Assembly: GCA_032716605.1 (NCBI GenBank)
Contig: CM064580.1
Coordinates: forward strand, 34,727,911-34,791,910
Direction of reading: 5' to 3'
Length of the DNA stretch: 64,000 nt
Source: Paralithodes platypus
Lineage: Eukaryota > Arthropoda > Malacostraca > Decapoda > Lithodidae
Of the stretch, positions 22,687-33,868 are shown one piece after another. The translations under genes and the position numbers were made by a program. Under the pieces are notes generated by a model. It saw nothing but the letters and a program-made list of their open reading frames with translations. It was not told the origin of the DNA and did no database searches. Numbering within the stretch: the first letter of the stretch is position 1; each line of letters starts with the position of its first letter.

Positions 22687-23063
22687 TTAAGGGGAGATGG
22701 GTCGGGTTTTTTTGGTACCCCTTCTCCCTCATTTTTAGCCCCATTAGTTTTGAGATATTAAGACGTTCGCCCCATTAAATTAGCTATTTTAAAACCTTTC
22801 GCCCCATTTCGTTGTCAATTCTAAGTACAGACCCTTCGTGCCATTTAGGTGTCGATTTTTTACTGGCGAGCGATAGCGAGCCTGTAATTTTAAGAGTAAC
22901 TGGCCTTTGGCCGGGACATTTTTCTACCGAAAAATGTACAAATATATCTTGAAAGGGGATCCTGGGGTTGTTATATTTAAGTTTGATGGAGGTCTAGGGA
23001 GGAAAGTAGAATAATAATATACAAATACAAAAATCGACCAAAAAGTGAACCATCGCCCCTTAA
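22687..23063 (+). mobile_element. MITE-1 copy
   Basis: Starts TTAAGGGGAGATGGGTCGGG, ends AACCATCGCCCCTTAA, 377 bp. Core GCGAGCGATAGCGAGCC at 22865-22881 and hairpin ACATTTTTC-TACC-GAAAAATGT at 22916-22938. One of the best preserved copies. Confidence 0.9.
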
Positions 23064-24621
23064 CCCCTCTCGTCCTTGACATAGCTCACTCTTACACCTC
23101 CTGGCCCTCCATGTTCTCCCTCCACACGGTAACTTTTTGGTTGTCCCCCATTAATAACAGGTAGGCCGGGTAATCAGCGAGCCATTACAGGTGCGTTCAT
23201 CAGGGGGTTATCTGTATTACACCCCGGGATGCTTTACGACATGGGCCTTACGTCTTCCTAATATCGGGTATTTAGGGAGATTATTTAATATCTGGAACGC
23301 AAGGTATCCCCTCCCCTCCTTCCTCGTACTAAATGTGGCCAGGAATTCGATATACCGGATAGTTGTTACCGGTACTTCGTCTTATACTATGCATCAACCA
23401 TATCCTGAGGTGGCTTACATGGTAGATATTAGTTGCTTGCTAAGCTATGAGCACAAAATATTCGCACTTTTTTCGAGAAAACATATTAAAAATAGTATTT
23501 TTGTCTGAACAGTATACACTGTAGCAGAAACATATAATAGCATTGTGGAATATGATACTAGCCTAACACACTGAAGTTCGAAGTTAAATATATATTAGCG
23601 AAATTGTGATTTGGGAAGTCAGACAAATATCATTCAACAAACATCATTTGGTGTGTGCAATTATCAACATTACATAAATAAACTGTGTACCCACATACAT
23701 ACTCATAATAAACATATCAACTCAATTATAAATTTTATTTTCTTCGTTTTCATCAGTTATTGCATCATAACATGGTAGGCCTATACGGTACCGGTATTGC
23801 AAAACAATTACGGGGATGCTGCACCAGCATTAGTGGTGGTGTTAGGAGAGTAAACAACATTTTAACAAATACATTCATACACAAGCACAATTATATGCTA
23901 GTTTCACATATCCACAATTTACCATATATATTTAGATAAATTGAGAAAATGGCGAACAGTTGAATATTTGTGTATGGTAATGATTTAGTATACATTATAT
24001 ACAATTCATGAGCATTCCACACATAATTAACATATCGGTAAAAGTATACTGTATATGAATCTGATAAACCATGTGTATAAGCAAGCAGAAATTGTGTCCC
24101 TAACATTACGTATACCGTAATCCTAAATGAAGTGAATAACAACAGAAGTTTATACATAATTATTCACAAAATGTTTATTACAGAAAGAATCCGACTTGTA
24201 TTCCTAAGCCAGGTATCGCCCACGGGTACAGACCCGTCAGGAAACAGACACTGGACAACGGTTAACCTTAGCTTAGTCATTTTGAACCAATACCTGTCTG
24301 TATCATTATGTACCCGGTACCGGTATTGTATACACTCTAGGCGATTTTGTATAGCATAAGGTAGTTCCAAATGTAAATGAATATCGCTATAAATGTCTCG
24401 ATTACTTCTTTCAGTTAGGCCTAAATGATTTCACTATGTTTGTTTTAATTTGGTTACCATTAGACAGTTTTTGTTGAATTCACAAAAGGACCATTGAAAT
24501 CAATGGGTACCGGTAATAGGGAATAAATAGCTGGCGAGCCATCGAATATAACTATTTAAATAATTTTACATACTGTTGAAAAAATAAAGTGTATACCGGT
24601 ACTATATACTGTATATATATA
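23064..24621. other. Intergenic, no recognisable gene
   Basis: AT-rich with several TACCGGTA sites (23367, 23789, 24318, 24508, 24594). Frames at 23191-23508 (+) and 23891-24157 (-) lack recognisable domains. Confidence 0.4.
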
Positions 24622-24691
24622 CTCTCAGCCATACTCGAATCACCGAAAGTCAGGACGTGTATCCATGCTTAACCCACTACACCACGGCGTG
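24622..24691 (-). mobile_element. tRNA-like SINE head, degenerate
   Basis: Reading the minus strand, GTGGTGTAGTGGGTTAAGC resembles a Pol III A box and GGTGATTCGAGTATGG a B box, spaced as in a tRNA. Stem pairing is poor, so a functional tRNA is unlikely. A tRNA-derived SINE fragment fits better. Confidence 0.45.
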
Positions 24692-25190
24692 ATAAAGGAT
24701 ATTTAACCTTTTCCTAGTTATATCAAGAAGGGAAATCCTACTTGGAGAATGCATTTCAATTCATATATAAATATATCAAGGTACCAGAACATTACAAACA
24801 GTTATATTACGTTTTTGTTTTCAGCCAAGGAATGAGTAGCGCATAACGACGTTAGTTAGATAAACATTTGAATATATAATTATTCCTATATTCTTGAGTC
24901 TCCCAAACTTAGTCAAAGCACGTAGCCTAGTTGTCCCCTGTGAGTGTAGCCCATGCCCCAGAGGTACCCAGAGAGATGGATCACCACCAGGGCAGGTAGT
25001 AGGTTAGGGTTCAAACTTCTGGGAAAAGGTTCTGGCCGGGTACCAGAGTGCATCAGCTAATCTGTTCTAGGAAGAGGGTTTGGGAAAAGCCGCTCCAGTA
25101 TCTGATGATGCTCTGAACGCCTTATTTCTTGTTCAACATACTAAATATTGGCAATTATAACCGTACTTATCTTTTAGTTTTTAATTAATT
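24692..25190. other. Intergenic, no gene seen
   Basis: A less AT-rich patch at 24930-25120 carries no frame or RNA motif that I recognise. Confidence 0.35.
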
Positions 25191-25191
25191 G

Positions 25192-25242
<51 letters not shown>
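25191..25242. repeat. (CT)n/(TA)n compound microsatellite
   Basis: About 18 bp of CT repeat followed by about 32 bp of TA repeat. Confidence 0.95.
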
Positions 25243-25244
<2 letters not shown>

Positions 25245-25570
25245 GTGTCGTATGGGGCTACAAGCGTTCCGACTGATATTACGTTAAGATCTGGTGACCA
25301 CAGTGGGTGTTTATTGTGAAATTGATTCCAAATTACGCGTCAGGATATTGTGTATGAGCAATTGCATTTAGTCAATCATCATCGAGGCTTAGTGTGATTA
25401 TAAAACAAAGCCGTGTTTTATGTTACTTGTTCAAATTCCGAGAGATGCGCAAGGAAACAGTGGCAACGTGTGTAGCAAGATACATAGACTTAGTCTATGT
25501 ATCTTGGTGTGTAGTAGGGACATACTCCAGACCACCCCGCCAACCCTCCACCCTCTCTCCTCTCTCTGCC
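25243..25570. other. Spacer with a local inverted repeat
   Basis: GATACATAGACT at 25479 is followed by AGTCTATGTATC at 25492, a perfect 12-bp inverted repeat. No gene otherwise. Confidence 0.45.
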
Positions 25571-26248
25571 TTAAGGGGGTCTTGTTTTATCTTTCTCTCC
25601 CTTTCTCTCTTTCCCTGGCGTGTATCCATTCGGCCCCATTCAGTCAACTGTTTTAAGAAGTTTATCCCCATCCAGGTGTTGATTTCTTCCTGGAAAGCGA
25701 TAGCGAGCCAGCATTGTATGGATAAATCCGGCTTCGCCAGAGACATTTTTCTATCGAAAAATGTGCAAATTTAGCTTGCTGTCAAAACAAATATATATAT
25801 ATATATGCTGGCTTGCGGTAAAATAATGACACCTGGATGGGGGTAACCATCTTAAAACAGATCAGATGAAGTATTGAGGGATAAGCCTTTACAACGGCAC
25901 CTCGTATTTACATTCTACTTTTCCTATTTGTCTGAAGCGTGTAGAGAGGGGAGAAGGGGTGTTGGAGAGAGAGGAAGCTGTTGGAGTGGTTTTGTTATGT
26001 GTGTTTAGTCTGTATACGTCGTCAGGATGTTCCCTGACTGGGTGCGAGCATGTGAAACATGCTAGGACGTACTACCACACCCACTAAATGTCCGCCGTGG
26101 CAGGGATTCGATCCCGGGTCTTGCAGATTCACACGTGAACGTGTCACCACTCGACCACCACGACCAGTAGGCTGAATGGGGCCGAATGGATACAAGCCAA
26201 AGAGAGAGGGAGAGAAAGATAAACAAAAGCGAGGTGGGCTCCCTTAAG
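25571..26248. mobile_element. MITE-1b copy interrupted by a SINE
   Basis: Ends TTAAGGGGGTCTTG and GAGGTGGGCTCCCTTAA. Without 25861-26164 the element is about 374 bp and matches 866-1248, with the palindromic arms around GCGATAGCGAGCCAGCAT and ATGCTGGCTTGCGG and the centre ACATTTTTC-TATC-GAAAAATGT. Confidence 0.8.
25861..26164 (-). mobile_element. tRNA-derived SINE inserted in MITE-1b
   Basis: On the minus strand the element opens with a tRNA-like head at about 26164-26085: A box TGGTCGAGTGG, B box GGGATCGAATCCC, and first and last 7 bases (GTCGTGG, CCACGGC) able to pair as an acceptor stem with one G-T wobble. About 220 bp of unrelated body follows. The insertion is flanked by CAG on both sides (25858-25860, 26165-26167), and removing it restores the MITE-1b sequence. 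The anticodon arm is not convincing, so it is a SINE and not a tRNA gene. Confidence 0.75.
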
Positions 26249-26564
26249 ACATCATCCACGTGTACGTATCAACCATATTGTATATTCTACATATTGTAAT
26301 AGTGGTCTGATTAAATATTGTATTACTCATGGTGACACAGTTTATCCATTACATTGTGAAATTCAACTTCTTTATTGCCACTAATATTGCTATCACCACT
26401 ACCACCATTATTTTTACTATGTTCATCATTACTATATTATGTTTGACCGGTATCTACCATCCGGGTTTTAGTTGTTAGCCTTGCAATCATTTGGTGTAGT
26501 ATGTCCTGATTTATAGATAGTAGCCTATCCCCCTCCCACGACACCCCTCTCATCGGTATCATAT
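26249..26564. other. Intergenic, no gene seen
   Basis: AT-rich with an ATTACTAT/ACCACC simple-sequence patch around 26380-26430. Confidence 0.4.
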
Positions 26565-26570
26565 ATTATA

Positions 26571-27079
26571 TTATAAGGTACACCCCTACACCCTGTAGGG
26601 GTACGAGGACAGGTCGAAGAGTTCTGCGACAGAGTCCCAAATAGACGAAAAAGATTTTGCATCCCAGGAGCTGGACTGGACGACATTGTGGAAGCCTTCG
26701 AAGATACCACAAAGGATGCAAATGAAAATGCCCTTTTTGTCATCCATGCTGGTTCAAATGACGTCATGCGCACCAGATCCGAAGAGTTGATGGAGAAATA
26801 TCGCAAGATGATCCAGCACTACAAAAACAAGTCAAGGAATATCATCATCTCAGGCATTCTCTCCAAGTCGACGCACCTGACAAATTCTACGACAAGGCCT
26901 TCAGCACAAATAGCCGACTAAAATATTTGTGTCTGAGGGAAGAAGTTGAATTCATCAACCTCTGGGACAACTTCTACAACCAGCCTACTCTGTTCCGCAA
27001 GGATGGCACTCATCTAAACCCTGTGGGTTCAGCACGCATGGGTCGTCTCCTACACGAAGCAGTCCGCAGCCATGGATAA
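26571..27079 (+). pseudogene. LINE C ORF1 C-terminal part, SGNH/GDSL esterase-like domain
   Basis: Frame CDRVPNRRKRFCIPGAGLDD leads into FVIHAGSNDVM (the GxND block) at about 26738-26770. After a frame break near 26866 come VDAPDKFYDKAFSTNSRL, FINLWDNFY and DGTHLNPVGSARMGRLLHE, which holds the D-x-x-H block of SGNH hydrolases, with the stop at 27077-27079. The domain is known in ORF1 of CR1-like elements, where its role in retrotransposition is not settled. The N-terminus with the GDS serine block is not recognisable, so the fragment is truncated as well as frameshifted. Confidence 0.8.
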
Positions 27080-27198
27080 AAAAACGCCATCCGAGAAGAA
27101 GCAGCAGTGACATAAATCATCCAACGCCAAGCAAAAAACAGAGGCAACCGAGGACCACCAGCGATAAGGACCGAAGACAGCGAGGACCGAGGACAGCC

Positions 27199-28437
27199 AT
27201 GAACATAAATAGAGATCCGACAAGAACCAAAAATATTATTAAAGAGCGTTCCGTGAGTTCTAAAATAACAAATTTAAAGGTTTTCTATGCAAACGCTCGT
27301 AGCATACGCAATAAATTTTCAGATTTAGAGGAGCTAGTGTTTACAGAAAATTATGATGTGATTGGCATAACAGAATCTTGGCTCAATACAGAAGATAGAT
27401 ACTTTTTAGCAGAGTATTCACTTCCCGGTTATGTAATGTTTGAGAAAAGCCGAATAAATCGAAATGGAGGTGGCGTTTTACTTTATATCAAAGAAAGTCT
27501 TAACCCTACCCTCTTGTCAAAACCTCAAATTGTGAACGTCGACACATCTTTTGTGCTAATAAAGAATAATAAAGGTACAAAAATAATACTTGCGTTAATA
27601 TACAGACCTCCAGCTCAATCAGTGCAAACTGACCGAGAAATTTACGAACAAATTGCAGATGTAAGTAACTCACAAGATACCGTAATTTTTGGCGACTTTA
27701 ATTTACCTGTGACCAAGTGGGGCGATACTCTTACTTCACACTCCGGACATGACTTGTATACGAACTTGCAAGAGAGTTCGCTTTATCAATTTGTTCGAAC
27801 GCCGACCCGTGGTAATAACGTTCTTGACATTGTACTTGCAACAAAAGAAGAATTGATAGAGAATTTGAATGTTGGTGATGAATTCAGTAAAAGCGACCAT
27901 CGTACGATAACTTTCACGTTAAAGTTTACTAGTAACGAACCAAATAGTAGCATCGAAAAAGTCCCTAATTTCAAGAAAGCAAACTTCCATAAACTTAGAG
28001 CTATGTTTAAAGAAACTGACTGGAGCTTTTTAATTTAATTAACAATAACGACATAAATACATCTTGGAAGTTTTTCGAAACCACTTACCTAAAAGTAGTG
28101 CAAGACTGCATACCATCGAAAATACGGCGTCCAGGCCATAATAATAAGCCCAAATGGTGGAATAAAGATATTTCAAACTGCCTGCTTGCTAACAAAATTG
28201 CTAATGATAGATTAAAATCCTCACAAAATGACGAAGAACGGGTGAAATTTGTAGAGCTACGACGCAAAGCCAAAAAGTTAATTAAGCAAAATAAAAAGAC
28301 CTTAGAATTACATATTGCGAATCAAAGTAAAACAAACCCGAAAGAATTCTATAGTTATATCAGAAAGAAAAAAGTAGTTACTTCAACTGTTGGACCGTTA
28401 GTCGATGAAATGGAGAATACACCAAAGACGAAGTACA
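27199..28437 (+). pseudogene. LINE C ORF2, endonuclease and linker
   Basis: From the first Met, 279 residues are uninterrupted and carry the EEP endonuclease motifs in order: YANARS (Asn 32), ITESWL (Glu 59), YRPP (135-138), GDFNLP (165-170), TPTRGNNVLD and KSDHRT (SDH at 232-234). These are the metal- and phosphate-binding residues for nicking target DNA. The frame breaks near 28035 in a T-rich run. The linker (PKWWNKDISNCL, FYSYIRKKKVVTS) continues in another phase to 28437, where a further break leads into the RT. Confidence 0.9.
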
Positions 28438-28438
28438 A

Positions 28439-30074
28439 ATGAGTAATGCCCTCAATACCTTCTTTGCATCACTTTTTACAACCGAAGACCTCAGTGATAT
28501 CCCTACACCATCGCCGATTCAGATTGATAATTCAGATGTTCTAAGCAATATCACCGTTACAGAGAGAGAAGTATTGAATTGTTTAGATAAACTCAAGGTA
28601 AATAAAACGCCTGGACCTGATACAATCTCGCCTAGAGTTCTAAAGGAAGCTAAGGATGAGCTCTCCAAACCACTGACATTGCTATTCAATGAATCCTTGC
28701 AGTCTGGAACTATGCCTGATCAGTGGAAGCTAGCCAACATAACACCGATATTCAAAAAAGGCAGCAAATCCCTACCAAGTAACTATCGTCCAATTAGCTT
28801 AACCTCAATTGAATGTAAAATGCTAGAAACGGTCATAAGAGACAGACTCGTAAATCACTTAGAGGAAAATACCTTACTTAAAGATACTCAACACGGCTTT
28901 CGTAAAAAACGTTCCTGTTTAACAAACCTCTTAGACTTCTTCCACGAAACCTCTACGATGAGAGTAAAGCTGTAGATATTATATACCTTGATTTTCAAAA
29001 GGCCTTTGACAAAGTTCCCCACAAACGTTTACTGCTAAAACTAAAAGCGCATGGAATACAAGACGGTGTGTTGAAATGGATAGAAAATTGGCTCAGCAAC
29101 AGAAAGCAAAGAGTAGTCATAAACGGTAAGGCATCTAAATGGACCAATGTAAGTAGTGGGGTACCCCAGGGATCGGTACTAGGACCAATTATCTTTCTAA
29201 TTTACATCAACGACATAGATGAGGGTCTCACCTGTACAATTTCAAAATTTGCTGACGATACAAAAATTGCAAATAGCGTACTCTCAAAAGAACAAGTTGA
29301 CGATATGCAACACAATCTAGATAAATTGTCATGTTGGGCCCAAATTTGGAAAATTAGTTTCAATGCGGATAAATGTAAAGTACTACATATCGGATACCTA
29401 AATGAGAAAGCAAACTATTCGATAAATGGCACTCAGCTTAAGAATGTAAACAGAGAAACCGATCTGGGAGTAACAATATCGAGTAACCTAAAACCGAGTC
29501 AACAATGTTCAGAAGTTGTTAAGAAGGCAAACAAAATAATTGGCTTTATAGGCAGGTCATTTGAGCATAAATACAAAGAATTTATCCTAATCCTTTACAA
29601 TTCCTTAGTCCGCCCTCTTCTGGAATACTGCGTTCAATGCTGGTGCCCTTATTACCAAAAAGATATAAACAAGCTAGAACGAGTTCAACGTAGAGTTACC
29701 AAAATGATACCTAGCCTAAAGAACAAACCATACGAAGAGCGTCTTAGAGAATTAAATCTATTTCCTTTAACCCAGCGCAGATTAAGAGGTGACTTAATTC
29801 AAGTGTTCAAAATCATCAAAGGCATCACAATATGAACTGTAGTAAGTACTTCACTATCAACCAATCTAATTACACGCGGGGAAACGGTTGCAAAATTATT
29901 GGTAAATCTTTTAACTCGCACGAATCTAAGAATTTCTTCTTCAATCGAGTTGTCAACTTGTGGAATGGGCTTCCCCGAAACGTTATAGACTGCATCACCG
30001 TTGATTCATTTAAACTTCGCCTAGACAAATATCTCGCATCAAACCTGCGACTGACTGCGTTTGTAAATGAATAA
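28439..30074 (+). pseudogene. LINE C ORF2, reverse transcriptase and C-terminus
   Basis: RT blocks in order: KTPGPDTISPRVLKE, PIFKKGSKSLPSNYRPISLT, TQHGFRKKRSCLTNLL, then after a break near 28955 LDFQKAFDKVPHKRLL, GVPQGSVLGPIIFLIYIND and catalytic FADDT (about 29248-29262), then KCKVLHIG, LGVTISSNLKPS, RPLLEYCVQCW, LERVQRRVTKMI and RRLRGDLIQVFK. A break at about 29830 precedes the last 80 residues (FFNRVVNLWNGLP). RT catalytic residues are present but the reading frame is not continuous. Confidence 0.9.
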
Positions 30075-30080
30075 CTTTAT

Positions 30081-30635
30081 CTAGTGCTACCGCGGCTTGA
30101 ATACTGTAGCGTATTAACATCCCTATACAAAGCAGGTGAAATAAATGACGTAGAGAGTGTACAAAGAAATTTCACTTAGCATATAAGTTCGATAAAACAT
30201 CTACACCATTGGGAGCGTTTAAGAGCACTGAATCTGTACTCACTGGAACGTAGAAGAGAACGTTACCTAATAATATACACATGGAAAATCGCAGAGGGTT
30301 TAGTACCAAACCTACATACTCCGATAGTCATGAAATTCAGTGATAGGAGAGGCTGGGAATGCGAAATCCCCCGGATGAATAACAGGGGTGCTATGGGCTC
30401 TCTGCGAGAGGGCTGGTTATCACACAGAGGCCCACGTCTCTTCAACAAACTCCCACGGCGAGTAAGAGACATGAGGGACATCTCGTTAGACAACTTCAAG
30501 AGAGCCCTAGATGTCGAACTGCAAAAAGTGCCAGACGAGCCCATCCTCGCAAGGGAGCGAGCTGTCGCTTCAAACAGTCTACTGCACCAAATCACCACCC
30601 ATAACGAGGGGCGTCGCGCTCCTTGGTGCCGCTAG
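30081..30635 (+). pseudogene. LINE B ORF2 C-terminal fragment, second copy
   Basis: Same protein segment as at 17.3-17.87 kb. It has one nonsense change (TCG to TAG, about 30177) in QRNFTSHISS but keeps five C residues at about 30368, so the region that is frameshifted in the other copy is in frame here. Ends TTHNEGRRAPWCR at 30633. Confidence 0.85.
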
Positions 30636-30671
30636 AGGAGCGGCGAACACATCCAAAGGTATCCAAAGGTA
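30081..30671 (+). mobile_element. LINE B 3' fragment, second copy
   Basis: Nearly identical to 17309-17905, beginning CTAGTGCTACCGCGG and ending with two ATCCAAAGGT decamers (about 30652-30671). It abuts LINE C without that element's 3' UTR. No target duplication could be identified. Confidence 0.85.
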
Positions 30672-31139
30672 TTATCCCCCCCTCAGTTACTAACCCATCT
30701 GTCCTCTACTAACTTCCTAATCCTGCCACGGACATTAGTTCCAGGGCAGTAATTCCCTTTCCAATGTTCCCTTACCCACTCTAAACCACTGTTTGGACAT
30801 TTGATCCTCAGTGTTTTGGAGGACAAGCAACCTAGAAGGGTCACTAGATCTGTTGTTGCTTGATTTCCTTTGTACTCCTGTACTCTGAGCCACAGTCTAC
30901 TACACAATGTATTAGTCCTACCCTGACCCGTCACACCTGAAGAGGATTCTAGACAGAGTCCAAACCAGTCATGTCATTATAACAACAAGTGTTTTCTGTT
31001 ATGTGGATATCATTCTCCGTAGAATTACACCCTGTACATCTTCCTCCCTCCCTCATAACATCTTAACCTTACAACAGCATAATTAAACAGCTTCCATATG
31101 CTTACATTGCCTTAACTATTTACGTATATCAATACCTAA

Positions 31140-31141
<2 letters not shown>
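30672..31141. other. Intergenic, no gene seen
   Basis: Less AT-rich for about 300 bp, with an 83-residue minus-strand frame (30683-30934) that matches nothing I know. It may be older repeat sequence. Confidence 0.35.
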
Positions 31142-31209
<68 letters not shown>

Positions 31210-31230
31210 TGTATATATACAGTATGTATG
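31142..31230. repeat. (TA)n microsatellite with TACTGTA and TACAGTA
   Basis: About 66 bp of TA repeat, then TACTGTATATATACAGTATG, i.e. two CNG interruptions between TA steps. Confidence 0.95.
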
Positions 31231-32196
31231 TGCAGATGTTTGTGTTTTGGTTTGTGTGAATATTAGTGTGATGATGTGTACCGGTATGTATTGTGTAGCT
31301 ACGTGTTGGTAGTGGTGAGGTTCCCTTATATTTACCAGGTGTAGGCGGCCTCCCTCACCACTGCCAGGAGGCCAAGTTTTTACTGTGTTTACGTCGCCTG
31401 CTATTTAGGCTACATTCTCCCGGGGCAGTGTTCACATAAATGATTCTCTGTAGTCTGACACCAGCTGTATCAATCTAATTCATACTCCTTGTAACCTTTC
31501 CTCTGTTATTAAAAAGAAAGGCTAAAATTGTATATATATATATATATATATACTGTATATATAATATATAACAAAAACCCTTGATAAATCTTTTGGCGGT
31601 GATTGTGACGGGTTATTGCGAGAAGTGGTTGATGACAGGGTAGCTTAGTGTGGGCCACAGTTATATAGGGGCACTAGTTCAGCCAACACTGTCATTATAA
31701 GCACCATGTTGCATACACTGGGTTAGATCCTTCCCCAAGCAATCTCACTCGAAGAAAACAACGTTCTAGAAAGCAAATACCAATCCAGCTATGTCTCAAA
31801 AGCTAATCACAATCTTGTCAATATCTATCATGAAATTAATACATTAATTATTAACACTGAATAATGCTTGACACAAAGATTATATCAACCAATGACAACA
31901 ATTTCTGAACATTATTCAGCAGGACAAAAATAGTGACGTTGCTTTATTGAATAAAGTTTTCTGTGTACTGTACACCTTAGAACTTCCCACCGACACAAGG
32001 AATCACTCATAAATAATCTCACGTCCCAATCAGGGATTGAACCCATAGTATACGGTAGTCTTCATACAGGATGTTATTTACCTCCATTCTTGTACAGTTT
32101 AAAATGTACATAATTTATCCATACTTTCTAATCAGCGTGTACTCGATGTCCCTGTGATATTAATCACGATATGACAAACACACACATACCTATAGG

Positions 32197-32199
<3 letters not shown>
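31231..32199. other. Intergenic with a second short (TA)n
   Basis: A moderately GC segment at 31300-31500 is followed by a (TA)n with TACTGTA at 31530-31562. No gene recognised. Confidence 0.4.
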
Positions 32200-32233
<34 letters not shown>

Positions 32234-32242
32234 TACACACAC
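32200..32242. repeat. (CA)n microsatellite
   Basis: About 40 bp of CA repeat with two single-base interruptions. Confidence 0.95.
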
Positions 32243-32269
32243 GTTATAGCACTCTCAAAGATCAGGCGT

Positions 32270-32356
32270 AAACATGATTTGCATAGTTTCATTGGTTTAA
32301 ACATGATTTGCATAGTTTCATTGGTTTAAACATGATTTGCATAGTTTCATTGGTTT
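32270..32356. repeat. 29-bp minisatellite, 3 perfect units
   Basis: Three identical 29-bp units starting AAACATGATTTGCATAG and ending TTTCATTGGTTT. Confidence 0.95.
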
Positions 32357-32845
32357 AAGTACAGTTGTTTTGTCAGTCGTCATTATGGTTGGTTTGCTCT
32401 ACAGTAACATTATAGTAATATCCACCGGAAGTTGAAAAAAACATGTACCGTACTGTACAATCGCCTGCACAAGTATTGGTACACAACTGAATGTACACGA
32501 CTGTACATACAAACAGTTTTGCATATAGTTTGTTGGCGTATTTTTGAATCCCGGTGTACTTGGTATTGTGCCAAAACCATAAACCACCTGTACAGTCATG
32601 AGCCATAGTACCTGCACAGTGAACACCCATCTGAATTTGTATCAAACCCAAGCTAGAAAATCCAATGTTCTTGTTATATGCCAAAGGCTTCACCACTTGG
32701 CTTGAAATATTCATAGATTCAAATGGTTGTGCCGCTATTATGGCTCGTGAGACGTGAGTGTAGGCTACATGATGGTTTACAGTATGAGCGCCACTTTTTT
32801 CGGATATAGCCTATATTTCCGTTTCGTAACTTCACATTCCAATTA
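32357..32845. other. Intergenic, no gene seen
   Basis: The 113-residue minus-strand frame at 32373-32714 has no known domain. Its dense GTAC/TACAG words point to non-coding repeat-rich sequence. Confidence 0.35.
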
Positions 32846-33215
32846 TTAAGGGGAGATGGTTCACTTTTTGGGCGATTTGTACATGTATTCATTATTTTTC
32901 TAGTTTCCTCCCTAGACTTCCATCAAATTTAAAAAAAACATCCATTACATCCCCATTCTAGATCAATTTGTACATTTTTCGGTAGAAAAATGTCCCGGCC
33001 GAAGGCCGGTTCTTCCAACATTACAGGCTCACTATCGTTCGCCAGGGAAAATATCGACACCTAAATAGCATTAAAGGTTTAAATATTGACTAAGAAATGG
33101 GACGAAAGGTCTTAAAATCGACTAACTAATGGTACAAACATCTTAACAACTGAAAACTAATGGGGCTAAACATGAGGGAGAAAGTGGTCCAGAAAAGCGG
33201 CCCATCCCCCCTTAA
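32846..33215 (-). mobile_element. MITE-1 copy
   Basis: 370 bp, TTAA at both ends (32846-32849, 33212-33215), inverted ends GGGGAGATGG / CCCATCCCCC. Hairpins ACATTTTTC-GGTA-GAAAAATGT and CCGGCC-GAA-GGCCGG are intact. Confidence 0.9.
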
Positions 33216-33603
33216 ACGAGACATCCTCCTGTTCTGGGAAGCTTATTGACAATCAAACCAAAGGTGATCATTCACACATGTTTACGAAGAGGTGATTGTG
33301 CATGAAGGTGTATGGAATAATGTACGAAAGGTGTTAAACCCGATCAAATTGGCTTCAAGACCGGAATGAATAGAGAAAGAGTGTAGACCAATTTACAAGA
33401 AAATTTATTATTTTGACCATTATATATCATTCAGAGAGCCGTAAGCTATAACGCTATAAATTAAATAATACCGTACCAGTAATGGCTAACAACATAAAAG
33501 GAATCGGTTCTACCAATGATTTTAAATACCGGTACTCTAATTGAACAACCTGAGTATAAGGTAATACGAATAGAATTAAACGTTGTACTAAATAAACTCA
33601 TAA
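33216..33603. other. Intergenic, no gene seen
   Basis: AT-rich, with TACCGGTA at 33527-33534. Confidence 0.4.
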
Positions 33604-33660
33604 ACTCTCTCTCTCTCTCTCACTCTCACTCTCTCTCTCGCTCTCTCTATCTCTCTCCCC
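33604..33660. repeat. Imperfect (CT)n microsatellite
   Basis: CT repeat with occasional A/G substitutions. Confidence 0.93.
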
Positions 33661-33799
33661 CACCGGTGTACAAGATGGAGGGCTACTGTAAAGTCAAATA
33701 TCTTGAGTGTTCTCCCTCCAGACGGCTGGTGGTGTGACCCTGGTCAAAGGCGGCTAGAGGTGAAGCAGAACACCGGACTCCAGACCAACACGATGAACG

Positions 33800-33868
33800 T
33801 AATAACATAAGAAAACGGGAGTCTGCACACGGCCCACACACGGCAGATCCCTTTCACACCCAACCCAT
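33800..33868 (-). mobile_element. LINE A 3' tip
   Basis: Minus-strand copy of the last 70 bp or so of LINE A: GGGTTGGGTGTGAAAGGGA through CAGACTCCCGTTTTCTTATG. Strong 5' truncation; no coding sequence remains. Confidence 0.75.

Larger units (their letters stand above)
26565..30080 (+). mobile_element. LINE C, near-complete CR1-type retrotransposon (broken)
   Basis: Contains the end of ORF1 (esterase-like domain), a 119-bp gap and ORF2 with a full EEP endonuclease, RT with FADD, and the C-terminal region. ORF1 with an SGNH/esterase domain is known from CR1-clade elements. The 5' end is unclear. The 3' UTR is missing: 6 bp after the ORF2 stop the sequence becomes LINE B. Frame breaks near 26866, 28035, 28430, 28955 and 29830 make it non-functional. 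Confidence 0.85.

Noticed and set aside
22820..22832. Extra TACAG in a MITE-1 copy as a further footprint
   Set aside because: The family sequence at this point is AAGACC without a TA target, so the insertion does not fit TA to TA-CAG-TA. Not used as evidence.
26085..26164. Functional tRNA gene
   Set aside because: Good A and B boxes and an acceptor stem, but no proper anticodon arm, and it is part of a longer insertion: a SINE head.
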